Source: an uncultured Coleofasciculus sp. (GTDB lineage Bacteria > Cyanobacteriota > Cyanobacteriia > Cyanobacteriales > Coleofasciculaceae). From it: a DNA stretch of 9,034 nucleotides. Position numbers and translations under genes: made by a program. The notes beneath the pieces were generated by a model. It ran no database searches and was not told the DNA's origin. It worked only from the letters and a program-made list of their open reading frames with translations. Where the stretch lies: assembly GCA_902805485.1 (NCBI GenBank), contig CADCTM010000460.1, positions 1,681 through 10,714 of the forward strand, written 5' to 3'. Below, one piece after another: positions 1 to 6,077 of the stretch. The first letter of the stretch is position 1, and the number at the start of each line of letters is the position of its first letter.

Positions 1-296
1 TCACTGATCTTCATTGATGAGCTACTGACAAGCCGATAAGTTTACTGAATCTTTACAAGATTGCAGTATAATTGCCGGTCTCAATAAAGAGTGAATCGAG
101 ATATGCTTATTATCCGGGTAGCTTATCATTAGTTTAGGAGATTATATAAGCATACCTGTTTAAACCAGGTATTCAATTGTCCTTATTTTGGGTATTTTGT
201 GTCTACTAAAAGGGCAAGTCAAGTTCAAAACTTATTTTTTTTGACAAAAGTGCTATTGATTAGCCCTAGCGTTTGCACGTAGGAGGGCTTACTAAA
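1..296 (+). promoter_or_regulatory. AT-rich leader upstream of the 424-aa gene, with candidate promoter and hairpins
   Basis: No gene is visible here. A perfect -10-like TATAAT lies at 67-72, with only a weak -35 (TTACTG at 42-47, 19-base spacer). A perfect TTGACA lies at 241-246 but has no convincing -10 at normal spacing. Two inverted repeats stand out: TATGCTTAT (102-110) with ATAAGCATA (146-154), and ATACCTG (152-158) with CAGGTAT (166-172). They share bases 152-154, so they cannot both form fully. If transcription starts near 80, the gene has a leader of roughly 210 bases. The promoter assignment is inference from motif matches only. Confidence 0.35.
281..287 (+). promoter_or_regulatory. 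Strong Shine-Dalgarno AGGAGGG that fixes the GTG start at 297
   Basis: AGGAGGG ends nine bases before GTG at 297, which is good spacing. The reading frame can be extended to a TTG at 273, but that start would lie upstream of the ribosome binding site itself, so the shorter GTG start is preferred. Confidence 0.8.
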
Positions 297-1571
297 GTGA
301 CTACTTGGACAGACTCTGGCATTAGACAAACTAGCTTAGAAGAGCAGCAACTGTACGATCACTTACTGTATTGCGTACAGGTAGAGTCTGCTAGCCAACT
401 GATTGAGCGGTTCCAACGCCTTTTTTTGGACGGCGCGAGATATGTAGATCCGCAAATTTGGTTAGCTTTAGAAAAGGTGGCGATGGACAAGCGAGCTGAA
501 CAAGAGTTCAAGTTTGTCCTCAACCGTTGTTGCCACATTTTAATTAATCGCTGGCAGTTGCAACCGCATTTGCAAGGGTCAATCCAAGAGTTAGTAGGAT
601 TATTTGAAAATCCCCCTGATCCAATGAAGGTTCAGTCGCGTGGGGCAAGGCGTCTGCGGCAGTTAGTTCAGCTTTTCACCGAAACCGAGCAATATGTGAC
701 GTTGCAAAGGTTGTCGCGAGTAATGAGTGAATCTTCAGAATCCAATGGTTCTCGGCAAGTAGGAACCCTGATTCAGCGGTATCCCTATTTATACGAGCAT
801 TGCCTTTTGAGCGAAGATAGCAGTTATGAGCATCAGCAGACTGTCAGGCAAATTCAATCGCGGGTGCAACGACGTATGGAGTTTGATTTGTCTCAATACG
901 TCACGTATCAGGTACGACGCGCCCAAGCGATGCGATCGCCTTTGCCAGAGGTACAGGAACGAATTATTCACCCAGTCAGGAATCCGACACTATTGAGCGA
1001 TCGCGAATTAGGAATTGCCCTCAAGCAGTTTGTCGGTAAAGTACAAGGTCCTCACACCTACCGAGACGTTGCTCAAAGCTTCCAAACCCATACCAAACAG
1101 ACCGCTTCCTACAAAGAATTTAAGAATGATTTGTACGAGTATCTGATCGCTTCAATTGACCCCGCTTACGGGAAACGTCAGTTTAATGAGCGCTTGTACA
1201 CTCTTCTCAAAAACACCCTACCTCATAGCGAAGCCCAAAAACCTACTGAGTTTCTAATTGTACGCACCTGTAGTCAGTTGTTGAATTTTTTAGTGGTAGA
1301 AAGTCCTCAACGACCCAACCACTTTACCTTTGTCGATTTGATTACCAACTTAGGAGCAACCCTCACTACAGGATTATTGCTCAAAATTGTGCTGCTGTGT
1401 CGCAAAGTCAAGCCTTATTTGGAAAAACGATTTTCCATTTTGTTTAATCACTACGAGTCTTCAACAAGAGACGGCGTACCTTGGTTAGTTACATCTTTGG
1501 AAAACTTGAATATTGCCTTTAGTGTTCACTTTGGAGCAGCAGACCTTTCTTGTCTTAATCAGATTATGTAA
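297..1571 (+). CDS. Conserved-type cyanobacterial protein of unknown function, 424 aa
   Basis: I do not recognise a named family, and no catalytic motif is visible. From the GTG start at 297 the protein is 424 residues, mostly helical in character and rich in Gln, Leu and Arg. A basic linker spans about residues 184-213 (many Arg and Gln). One hydrophobic stretch at about 345-368 could be a buried helix; it contains Asn and several Thr and is flanked by Arg and Lys, so a membrane span is uncertain. There is no signal peptide. A tyrosine-rich patch (YPYLYEH) sits at 162-168. The frame is clean and carries two HIP1 octamers (932-939, 997-1004), matching resident genes. It stands alone on its strand, behind a long leader, and converges on pth with 34 bases between the stops. 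That it is a real gene is well supported by length and ribosome binding site; its function is not inferable. Confidence 0.88.
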   Translation: MTTWTDSGIRQTSLEEQQLYDHLLYCVQVESASQLIERFQRLFLDGARYVDPQIWLALEKVAMDKRAEQEFKFVLNRCCHILINRWQLQPHLQGSIQELVGLFENPPDPMKVQSRGARRLRQLVQLFTETEQYVTLQRLSRVMSESSESNGSRQVGTLIQRYPYLYEHCLLSEDSSYEHQQTVRQIQSRVQRRMEFDLSQYVTYQVRRAQAMRSPLPEVQERIIHPVRNPTLLSDRELGIALKQFVGKVQGPHTYRDVAQSFQTHTKQTASYKEFKNDLYEYLIASIDPAYGKRQFNERLYTLLKNTLPHSEAQKPTEFLIVRTCSQLLNFLVVESPQRPNHFTFVDLITNLGATLTTGLLLKIVLLCRKVKPYLEKRFSILFNHYESSTRDGVPWLVTSLENLNIAFSVHFGAADLSCLNQIM

Positions 1572-1605
1572 GTTAGTCATTGGTCATTAACTGCTGGACA
1601 ACGGA
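1572..1605. repeat. Heptamer repeat (TTAGTCA-TTGGTCA) and dyad between convergent genes
   Basis: The repeat begins two bases before the spacer, at 1573 counting the following heptamers: TTAGTCA (1573-1579) and TTGGTCA (1580-1586). The second equals the STRR2-type heptamer known from filamentous cyanobacteria, as I recall it. TTAGTC (1573-1578) is also the reverse complement of GACTAA (1604-1609), so the two arms bracket the spacer. There is no T-run, so a role as a bidirectional terminator is only a guess. Confidence 0.4.
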
Positions 1606-2223
1606 CTAAGAACTAATCTCTACAGTGCGACTGTTGTAGAGACTCATCGCCTTTTCCACCCCCTGCTTAAGACTATATTCAACGGCGTCAACCACTAGTT
1701 GAAGCACCTCAGCCATCAACTGAGTTTCTTGTGGCGAAAATTTTCCGAGTACGTGGGAAATACTGTCCTTATCCCCGCCAGACTTGCCGATGCCGATCCG
1801 TAGACGTGGGAAGTTTTGAGTACCCAAATGAGCGATCGCCGATTTCATCCCATTATGTCCTCCCGCCGAACCAGAAAGACGTAGCCGCAGACGCCCTACG
1901 GGTAAATCCATATCGTCATAAATAATCAGCACCGACTCTGGGGGCAGTTTATACCAATCCGTTGCCGCACGAATGGCTTGTCCAGAACGATTCATATAGG
2001 TAAGTGGCTTGAGCAAGCGCAGCTTATTTCCAGCAGCAGAGCCTTCTCCATACAATGCCTGGAAGCGGCGATTTTCGCTCAACGAAATTTGCGAGCGATG
2101 AGCCAACGCATCAACGGCTTCAAAACCAATATTGTGCCGCGTTTTATCGTATTTGGGTTCTGGATTCCCCAAACCCACAATTAGCTGGGGAATTACCTTT
2201 GGTGGTGAGTTTTCTTGTGTCAT
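1606..2223 (-). CDS. pth: Peptidyl-tRNA hydrolase (Pth)
   Basis: Cleaves the ester bond of peptidyl-tRNAs that drop off ribosomes, recycling tRNA in the cytoplasm. With the ATG at 2223 the protein is 205 residues, normal for bacterial Pth. Family signatures in order: VGLGNP at 16-21, KTRHNIGF with catalytic His30, TYMNRSG at 75-81 (substrate-binding Asn78), YDDMDLPVG at 102-110 (Asp103, partner of the catalytic His), GGHNG at 121-125 (Asn124), and FPRLRIGIG at 138-146. All key residues are present. The frame stays open upstream to ATG 2295, preceded by AGGAGG, which would add 24 residues unlike the family. I prefer 2223 because residues 13-19 already align with the usual Pth start, though its own ribosome binding site (GGAAAGG, two bases away) is poorly spaced. 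It lies downstream of the DUF2811-like gene on the same strand and converges with the 424-aa gene. Confidence 0.96.
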   Translation of the reverse strand: MTQENSPPKVIPQLIVGLGNPEPKYDKTRHNIGFEAVDALAHRSQISLSENRRFQALYGEGSAAGNKLRLLKPLTYMNRSGQAIRAATDWYKLPPESVLIIYDDMDLPVGRLRLRLSGSAGGHNGMKSAIAHLGTQNFPRLRIGIGKSGGDKDSISHVLGKFSPQETQLMAEVLQLVVDAVEYSLKQGVEKAMSLYNSRTVEISS

Positions 2224-2251
2224 AACCTTTCCATTCTCGTTGGGGCTGATG

Positions 2252-2264
2252 CGGCTCTCAGCCG
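2252..2264 (-). promoter_or_regulatory. Small hairpin just upstream of pth
   Basis: CGGCT-GAG-AGCCG on the minus strand forms a 5-bp stem with a 3-base loop, 28 bases before the preferred pth ATG. An overlapping alternative pairs GGCTGA (2244-2249, plus strand) with TCAGCC (2258-2263). If pth starts at 2223 this is untranslated leader; if it starts at 2295 it is coding. No function is demonstrated. Confidence 0.3.
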
Positions 2265-2305
2265 ACTGGGAATAGAGGAGTCGAACCTGGAACATCGCCA
2301 AAGAT

Positions 2306-2311
2306 CCTCCT
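2306..2311 (-). promoter_or_regulatory. AGGAGG Shine-Dalgarno upstream of an alternative pth start
   Basis: A consensus AGGAGG (minus strand) lies ten bases before the ATG at 2295, and four before a TTG at 2301, both in frame with pth. It is a better site than the one at the family-consistent start (2223). It may drive an N-terminally extended Pth or be a relic. Confidence 0.45.
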
Positions 2312-2320
2312 CATTTCTTG

Positions 2321-2344
2321 CCCCTAGCCCCTAGCCCCTAGCCC
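2321..2344. repeat. Heptameric tandem repeat CCCCTAG x 3.4
   Basis: Three perfect copies of CCCCTAG run at 2321-2327, 2328-2334 and 2335-2341, followed by CCC. Short heptamer arrays in intergenic DNA are characteristic of filamentous cyanobacteria. This one sits between the DUF2811-like gene and pth. The related string CCCCCCTAGCCCCT occurs near 3171-3184, and a similar array near 7038-7061. Confidence 0.85.
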
Positions 2345-2355
2345 GAATCCCTTCC

Positions 2356-2583
2356 TCAGGCAGGATACTGAAACAAGGATTCGAGATATACACGAGCGCA
2401 GGCACGATAGCTCTGGCTTGCTTCTGGTGTCTTACTATTTCCATTTTGAAGCAAAAACAGAGACAGCGCAGCCGCAAATACCCGGTCTTGATCCCAAGTA
2501 GGATGGGTTTCCAGGTAGGACTTCAACGAATCATGCAAATCTTCCGGAATTTCTGCCAGGATGCTAACCGTTGCGTTCATCAT
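2356..2583 (-). CDS. Small DUF2811-like protein, 75 aa
   Basis: A short soluble protein of unknown function. Residues 1-50 (NATVSILAEIPEDLHDSL onward, then the WDQDRVFAAALSLFLLQ block) match my memory of the cyanobacterial DUF2811 family, and the tail ends in a conserved-looking ARVYLESLF. The first half, with a strand, then EIPEDLHDSLKSYLE and a second helix, resembles a ribbon-helix-helix-like arrangement, but DNA binding is only a guess. Two consecutive ATG codons (2583 and 2580) follow GAGAGG by six or nine bases, so either could be used. It is on the same strand as pth, about 130 bases upstream of it and separated by the CCCCTAG repeat; co-transcription is possible but not shown. The family name comes from recall, not a search. 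Confidence 0.82.
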   Translation of the reverse strand: MMNATVSILAEIPEDLHDSLKSYLETHPTWDQDRVFAAALSLFLLQNGNSKTPEASQSYRACARVYLESLFQYPA

Positions 2584-2630
2584 AATTGACCTCTCGTTTC
2601 ATGGCGTATTGGGACAAGACAACCTTGCTT

Positions 2631-2822
2631 TCAGCATTTTTTGCTTGAAAACGACTTGACAACGAAAAGCGTGCGACCAATAAGCTTGGAAATAGCACCC
2701 ACTTCTACTGCCGCTCTTGCTTTTCTCAAATCAATATTTTTAGGGGCTGGTCGCACCATTGTCGGCTGAGATGGGGTGGGGTTGTCAATGCTGCGAAATA
2801 TTACAAGCTGGCTTAAACCCAA
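2631..2822 (-). CDS. Weak candidate small protein, 63 aa
   Basis: An open frame from a TTG at 2822, preceded by AAAGG four bases away. The second half is basic and could fold (KARAAVEVGAISKLIG at 34-49, then a hydrophobic strand and a Lys/Ser-rich tail). The first 20 residues are low-complexity in appearance. It lies 47 bases upstream of the DUF2811-like gene on the same strand, so it could be a co-transcribed small gene, a relic, or chance. An alternative ATG at 2760 has no ribosome binding site. I recognise no family. Confidence 0.2.
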   Translation of the reverse strand: MGLSQLVIFRSIDNPTPSQPTMVRPAPKNIDLRKARAAVEVGAISKLIGRTLFVVKSFSSKKC

Positions 2823-2961
2823 ACAACCTTTACGAAATAATCAGTATTTGAAGGTGATTTCTGTTACACATCTTCATAAAAACTCAGTCCATCTCAGCCA
2901 CTAGATACCCAGTTGGGAAAATCTTCGTAAAGCGGGGAGACCCGATCCCGCCGTTCTTACC

Positions 2962-3036
2962 TGTGGAAAACTAGGGGAAAACTGGGGAAAAGATTCCAGG
3001 CTTGTGTGGAAACGCTGGGGAATCTTTGGGGGAAAA
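2962..3036. promoter_or_regulatory. DnaA-box-like cluster with stem-loop
   Basis: TGTGGAAAA at 2962-2970 is the reverse complement of TTTTCCACA, the DnaA box form reported for Synechococcus origins. TGTGGAAAC at 3005-3013 differs by one base. Related nonamers follow in the same orientation: AGGGGAAAA (2973-2981), TGGGGAAAA (2983-2991), TGGGGAATC (3016-3024) and GGGGGAAAA (3028-3036). AAAGATTCC (2989-2997) and GGAATCTTT (3019-3027) form a perfect 9-bp inverted repeat that puts the second box in its loop. Only two good boxes exist and no dnaA or dnaN is near, so this is suggestive rather than an origin call. Confidence 0.35.
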
Positions 3037-3040
3037 CCCC
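3029..3040. promoter_or_regulatory. GGGG-AAAA-CCCC hairpin
   Basis: A perfect 4-bp G/C stem closes a four-A loop, directly after the G-rich motifs. There is no following T-run on either strand, so a terminator role is not supported. Confidence 0.25.
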
Positions 3041-3208
3041 GGAGAAAGATAAGAATTGCAAACAGTTTTGCCCAGGCTAGTGTCTAGAGGCTAGGGAGTA
3101 GATGGGGAGGGAAAACTAGGGAATCGGAGCGAGGGAGAAGGATTGTCACTCTACCAAAAGTTACAGCTCCCCCCTAGCCCCTCATCCCAAAAGCCCTTCC
3201 TCTGTTGC

Positions 3209-4903
3209 TCAAGCGACTGAGTGAGCATCAACGGTGAGGGTGTGACCCAAAACGGTAAAGACCTGACGTTGCTCAAATAACTCAACCAAGTCGCTGTTAA
3301 TTTTGTTTTTGGCAGCTTCTTGGCGCAGGATTCTAATCGCAGTATCTACAGGTAGGCGACGCTTATAAGGGCGATCGCTTGCCGTCAGAGCATCATAAAT
3401 ATCCACAATCGTGAGCATTTGCGTTTGAATCGGAATTTCTGCCTGATTTAAGCCCAGGGGGTAGCCACTACCATCCAGCTTTTCATGATGCCCGTAGGCA
3501 ATAGCCGGGACGCCTTTGAGATGCTTCGTCCAAGGAATCCGCTCCAAGAAATGGTAAGTGTGCGTAACGTGGGATTCAATGATTGAGCGCTCTTGGGCAG
3601 TTAGATTGCCTCTAGGAACCAATAACTGAGCCATCTCAGCTTCTGAAATCAAGGGTTTGGTGAGACCATCTATATCTCGATAGGTATATTCAGACAAGAC
3701 TGATAGTTGAGCCGCCGTTTCTTCAGAAAAAGCGTGAAAATCTCTTGTTAATATGACATCTGGCTCATTCAGTTCTTGTAAAAATTCCCAGTAGTGATTG
3801 AGGGTTTCAATAGTTTGAGTAAGTTGCTTATCGAATTTTTCCAAACTTTGGCAGTGGGAACAGCTATTCGAGTCGTCGTCATGATGCTTGTGACTGGGAT
3901 GCTCGATTAAGTATCTGAACTTAGTTTGAGCGCATTCCATTTCCTGGGTACGCTGTGCCAGCGCAAAGCGGTGACGAATCACCTCCAGTTGTTCCGGATA
4001 GAGTTTTTTACGCTTGCCTAAAAGCGCCTCAGGGGTTCCCACTTTGCCAAAGTCGTGCAACAAGGCGGCATAACGCACTTCTTGAATTTGACGAGCGCTA
4101 AAATAAATCCCTCGCAAAGGTCCTGTGGCGATCGCATTTGCCTCTTCTGTCAGCCGCACCGTGAGGTCAGCGACTCGTTCCGAGTGACCCGAAGTTGTCG
4201 GATCTCGCGCCTCAATTATTTGCACAGAGGCTCTTACAAACCCTTCAAATAGATTTTCAATACTTTGTTGTAGCTGATTGCGCTCAATTGAAATTGCTGC
4301 TTGGGACGCAAGACTCTGCACAATGCGTTCTTCCCACTCTGTATAAGGTTGGGTGACCTCCTGTGCATTCTCCGCTGTGAAAACCACATCCGCTTTCACC
4401 TTGCGATTAATCAGTTGCAGCACCCCAATAACTTCCCCATCCTGGTCTTGCATCGGCAGCACCAACACAGAACAAGTGCGGTAAGGCATTGACGTGTCAA
4501 AACTGCGATCAAGCTCGTACGGGACACCTGGGGGCAAATTATAAGCGTCCGGTAAATTTAAACTTTCACCCGTCAACGCCACATAACCGGCAAGACTTTT
4601 TTGAGTCAGAGGCACAGCAAATTCCTGAAAGGTATCGCTTGGAATTGAATCATTCTGAGCGACCTTGAAGAGCAACTTAGACTCCGCATCACTCCGGTCG
4701 AGCAGATAAACGCTCCCGGCGTCACTACAAGTAATTTCTCTACTCTTAGATAAAATTAGCTGTAGTAATTCCGCTAAATCATTGCTGCTCGAAAGTGCGG
4801 TTCCAATTGCCAAAAGCTGTTCAATCAGGTCAACCCTTTGAGCTGAAGCTTCTAAAAGTTCTTTGCTTTCGAGGGTAACTATCGGGGATAGGGAAACTGT
4901 CAT
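3209..4903 (-). CDS. GAF and HD-GYP domain protein, probable cyclic-di-GMP phosphodiesterase
   Basis: A 564-residue cytoplasmic signalling protein with no membrane segment. Residues about 25-205 form a GAF sensor domain (LLAIGTALSSSNDLAELLQL, later GEVIGVLQLINRK at 156-168, then the EERIVQSLASQAAISIERNQ exit helix). Residues about 220-540 form an HD-GYP phosphohydrolase: GHSERVADL (His240), HDFGKVGTPE (His283, Asp284), SHVTHTY (His445), YGHHEKLDGSGYP (His472, His473, GYP at 480-482) and DIYDALTASDRPY (Asp501). All metal ligands and the GYP motif are present, so c-di-GMP hydrolysis is the likely activity. What is odd is an insertion of about 120 residues (311-430) between the HD motif and His445, carrying a His/Asp/Cys cluster. 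The ligand of the GAF domain is unknown. The ATG at 4903 has no clear Shine-Dalgarno. It stands alone between two long intergenic regions, so regulation from its own promoter is likely. Confidence 0.93.
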   Translation of the reverse strand: MTVSLSPIVTLESKELLEASAQRVDLIEQLLAIGTALSSSNDLAELLQLILSKSREITCSDAGSVYLLDRSDAESKLLFKVAQNDSIPSDTFQEFAVPLTQKSLAGYVALTGESLNLPDAYNLPPGVPYELDRSFDTSMPYRTCSVLVLPMQDQDGEVIGVLQLINRKVKADVVFTAENAQEVTQPYTEWEERIVQSLASQAAISIERNQLQQSIENLFEGFVRASVQIIEARDPTTSGHSERVADLTVRLTEEANAIATGPLRGIYFSARQIQEVRYAALLHDFGKVGTPEALLGKRKKLYPEQLEVIRHRFALAQRTQEMECAQTKFRYLIEHPSHKHHDDDSNSCSHCQSLEKFDKQLTQTIETLNHYWEFLQELNEPDVILTRDFHAFSEETAAQLSVLSEYTYRDIDGLTKPLISEAEMAQLLVPRGNLTAQERSIIESHVTHTYHFLERIPWTKHLKGVPAIAYGHHEKLDGSGYPLGLNQAEIPIQTQMLTIVDIYDALTASDRPYKRRLPVDTAIRILRQEAAKNKINSDLVELFEQRQVFTVLGHTLTVDAHSVA

Positions 4904-5057
4904 GAGTGTTGGATGGGTAAATCACAATGCATGTGGACTCATTGCTGGTCAGAGCGGCTTAACTAGGAAGTCCTTAAACGACTCGTTTATGAGCGTTGGG
5001 TTGATCCACAGTTGAAGCTAGCGTTACGCTCACTAAACTCTAAGTAGATTCACCCGA

Positions 5058-5087
5058 AATAGTAAAATAATCATCTATGTTACTATT
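5058..5087. promoter_or_regulatory. 8-bp inverted repeat upstream of the GAF/HD-GYP gene
   Basis: AATAGTAA and its exact reverse complement TTACTATT are separated by 14 bases in AT-rich DNA, about 155 bases upstream of the GAF/HD-GYP start codon. The dimensions suit a dimeric regulator site, but no known operator consensus was recognised. Confidence 0.35.
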
Positions 5088-5113
5088 GTTAACGCTTAGG
5101 TAACTCTGAGGGG

Positions 5114-5130
5114 AAATTTTCGGAAAATTT
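5114..5130. promoter_or_regulatory. AAATTTT-CGG-AAAATTT hairpin
   Basis: A perfect 7-bp A/T stem with a 3-base loop. It is thermodynamically weak and lacks a T-run beyond its arm, so it could be an operator-like palindrome or simple AT-rich chance. Confidence 0.25.
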
Positions 5131-5185
5131 GATGAATACTTTACAAAACTGAAGTGATTACGCCTTGCCAATCGGCTGCTTTCGG

Positions 5186-5205
5186 CTGAATTATTTTCAG
5201 TTTTT
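5186..5205 (+). terminator. Weak hairpin plus T5, possible terminator
   Basis: CTGAA-TTATT-TTCAG is followed immediately by five T residues on the plus strand. The stem is only 5 bp and there is no plus-strand gene upstream to terminate, so the call is doubtful. Confidence 0.12.
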
Positions 5206-5695
5206 CAGGGGAAATACGGGTCTTGGTGAGGCAAAAGAAAAGTCATCCGACCTTGAGACTTAAGTTTATGGCAACAGTGCGCTAGAAAAACCCACTAAAA
5301 GAAACGCGGCATAAAACCCAGCTTCAATTTGGGGTGAGATTTCCAAAATCAATGCGGAATTCTTGAGCTGCCTAGACCCGGCAATACGCTTAGATGATAA
5401 TTTGACACCCTGACTATTGCCATTTGTTTTCGCGGCTGCCTAATCAAAACCCCTTTAAAGTGATTATTGGTCATGCTCTCCACTATATTAATTGTGTGAG
5501 TAATCGCTTCTGTAAAAAGATCTGAGTATCTCCAATCTGGTTAATTATCCATAATTCACGATCGCCACTGCCCAGCAAGAGAAATTCTTCAACCCTTTGA
5601 TATAAATCGCGTTGCGTGAGCAAAACGTACAGCTAATTTGGAATTGGGTCAACATTAGGTCAGAGGGCGGGTAGGCTAGATATCGAGCAGTCTAC

Positions 5696-6037
5696 TTAAG
5701 CCGATGGAGTTTTGGGGTTTTTCAGTTGTTGAAATAAGACATAAACCGATACACAAACTAAACCCAGTGTGACCACCCCAAAGACAGTAGTGGCAAGAGT
5801 ACTCACACCCACAACCAGAGTACGGACGGCAATGGAAATCCTGATTGCCGTTGGGTTAGCAGAAGCAAGCGGTTTACTGGCAAAATTTTGAGCAATTGAA
5901 GCAGTGAGGAAATAAAGAGCGATCGCAAATCCGCCAGAAATCGCTGCACCACTGATGCTGTTAAAGAAGCTTGGCAGGGTTTCTTGCGTTTTAGTTGGCT
6001 CAATATCTTCGTTGGGTGAGGGAGTCGGATTCGTCAT
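5696..6037 (-). CDS. DUF3082-like small membrane protein, 113 aa
   Basis: A two-helix membrane protein of unknown function. A polar Pro/Thr/Glu-rich N-terminus (1-22) precedes a first hydrophobic segment at about 28-53 and a second at about 72-103, joined by a short polar loop with Pro and Lys; a charged tail follows. Length, two spans and position after ispE fit the DUF3082 family of cyanobacteria as I remember it. The positive residues at the loop edge (Lys55, Arg66, Arg72) and the short tail leave topology unclear. The ATG at 6037 lies 40 bases after the ispE stop, on the same strand, with no good Shine-Dalgarno, so expression as the third gene of an rsmA-ispE cluster is likely. It carries a HIP1 octamer (5919-5926). 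The family name is from recall and needs a profile search. Confidence 0.85.
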   Translation of the reverse strand: MTNPTPSPNEDIEPTKTQETLPSFFNSISGAAISGGFAIALYFLTASIAQNFASKPLASANPTAIRISIAVRTLVVGVSTLATTVFGVVTLGLVCVSVYVLFQQLKNPKTPSA

Positions 6038-6077
6038 TAGGATAAAATTGCTCTGAGTTCCAAGAAAATTAAGGGTT

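Larger units (their letters stand above)
2584..3208. other. 625-base intergenic region without a confident gene
   Basis: This stretch separates the DUF2811-like gene from the GAF/HD-GYP gene. It holds a weak 63-codon minus-strand frame (2631-2822), a run of G-rich GGGGAAAA-like motifs with two DnaA-box matches (2962-3036), and repetitive CTAGGG/GGCTAG words at about 3077-3118 and 3171-3184. No HIP1 octamer and no tRNA is visible. A convincing terminator for the GAF/HD-GYP gene was not found. Confidence 0.6.
4904..5695. other. 792-base intergenic region with inverted repeats, no convincing gene
   Basis: This region lies upstream of the GAF/HD-GYP gene and downstream of the DUF3082-like gene. 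Visible structure: AGCG-TTA-CGCT at 5020-5030; AATAGTAA (5058-5065) with TTACTATT (5080-5087); AAATTTT-CGG-AAAATTT at 5114-5130; and CTGAA-TTATT-TTCAG followed by TTTTT at 5186-5205. A short minus-strand frame with a hydrophobic end occurs at 5266-5352. No HIP1 octamer occurs here, unlike the neighbouring genes. I found no tRNA or known RNA, and no clear terminator after the DUF3082-like gene. Confidence 0.6.

Noticed and set aside
221..242. AAGTT-CAA-AACTT followed by a T-run, terminator-like
   Set aside because: The stem is only five A/T-rich pairs, and no upstream plus-strand gene is visible in the window.
273..296. Eight-codon N-terminal extension of the 424-aa protein from TTG 273
   Set aside because: The extension overlaps the AGGAGGG ribosome binding site that serves GTG 297.
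2962..3036. Chromosomal replication origin
   Set aside because: Only two good boxes, no adjacent dnaN or dnaA and no clear AT-rich unwinding element; kept only as a DnaA-box-like cluster.
5003..5011. TGATCCACA, a one-mismatch DnaA box
   Set aside because: A single near-match without companions is expected by chance.
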